Below the pieces are notes generated by a model, which saw nothing but the letters and a program-made list of their open reading frames with translations, made no database searches and was not told the origin of the DNA. A DNA stretch of 64,000 nt from Roseicella sp. DB1501. Lineage in GTDB: Bacteria; Pseudomonadota; Alphaproteobacteria; Acetobacterales; Acetobacteraceae. This document shows, in pieces, positions 63,747-64,000 of the stretch. Each line of letters starts with the position of its first letter. Position 1 is the first letter of the stretch. The stretch is from positions 1 to 64,000 of the forward strand of contig NZ_JABFHG010000012.1 of assembly GCF_013112485.1 (NCBI RefSeq), read 5' to 3'. A program made the position numbers and the translations under genes.

Positions 63747-64000
63747 ATGTCCGAGACCAGCGGCAAGAAGCCCGAGACCGACCTGATGCGCATGCTCTCC
63801 GAGTTTCGCCTGCCCGGCATGCCGGATGTGGAGGCGCTTGCCTCCGCCCAGCGCCGCAACCTCGAGGCGCTCTCGGCCGCCAACCGCGTGGCGCTCGAAG
63901 GGGCGCAGGCCGTGGCGCGGCGGCACATGGAGATCCTGCAGTCCTCGATGACCGAGATGACCGAGGCGATGAAGGCGCTCAGCACGCAGGAATCGCCGCA
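63747..64000 (+). CDS. Phasin family protein, N-terminal part (runs off the window end)
   Basis: 84 codons visible to base 64000. LSEFRLPGMPDVEALASAQR and NLEALSAANRVALEGAQAVA, with the amphipathic helix, fit phasins (PF09361), which coat polyhydroxyalkanoate granules. It continues beyond the window, so length and C-terminal features are unknown. Confidence 0.8.
   Translation, partial: MSETSGKKPETDLMRMLSEFRLPGMPDVEALASAQRRNLEALSAANRVALEGAQAVARRHMEILQSSMTEMTEAMKALSTQESP

Overview
The window is high-GC chromosomal DNA from an alphaproteobacterium, most likely an Acetobacteraceae member of the Roseomonas type. This is inferred from gene content: three Bug-type (TTT) solute-binding receptors, FlbT, a UbiK/YbjN/proC neighbourhood, a SapC-family protein, a phasin, and a small acetobacteral-type protein ending in a QGN...QQDR tail. 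No rRNA, CRISPR array or intact insertion sequence was found. One tRNA-Gly(CCC) is present.

Layout. 1-3.5 kb: the 5' end of ccmC, then an EVE-domain protein, a GFA protein and a Rieske protein, an LGFP-repeat protein, and a short secreted-protein gene apparently split by a dispersed repeat. 3.5-5.4 kb: acetyl-CoA synthetase. 5.6-10.7 kb: a four-gene catabolic operon (NicX-like dioxygenase, alpha/beta hydrolase, acyl-CoA dehydrogenase, acyl-CoA ligase) divergent from a MarR regulator; it resembles the nicotinate nicX/nicD/nicR group but carries CoA-dependent enzymes instead of the usual partners. 10.8-24.5 kb: SapC protein, an outer-membrane barrel, a flavin monooxygenase, Bug receptors, an MFS permease, a GMC oxidoreductase, a cation transporter, an OpgH-like glucosyltransferase and an enolase-superfamily enzyme. 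24.7-27.6 kb: a small orphan gene, hrcA, tRNA-Gly, a winged-helix/J-like protein and a lytic transglycosylase.

27.8-39.5 kb: a complete Tad (type IVc) pilus locus in the order flp, cpaA, cpaB, cpaC, cpaD, cpaE, cpaF, tadB, tadC, tadE, tadF, tadG, tadD, all on the plus strand and mostly overlapping; a strong hairpin follows flp. 39.5-44.4 kb: a PLP decarboxylase, a Bug receptor, two small hydrophilic proteins, a tyrosine phosphatase and an AbrB-type membrane protein. 44.5-51.7 kb: a flagellar hook cluster (FlaG-like, flbT, flgL, flgK, flgE on minus; fliK and flgD on plus) with a near-consensus sigma-54 promoter in front of flgE.

51.7-64 kb: envelope and housekeeping genes. hldD-lgt and midA-pgeF lie on the minus strand; between lgt and midA sits a lower-GC segment of about 1.9 kb with an XRE regulator, a DUF6941-like protein and a gene broken by an in-frame stop. 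Then come ubiK, a ybjN-domain gene, ilvD, proC, a TetR-fold gene and the start of a phasin. Two dispersed repeat families (about 105 bp in three copies; about 107 bp as an inverted pair) and a 15-bp tandem repeat read through by two convergent genes are the main non-genic structures.
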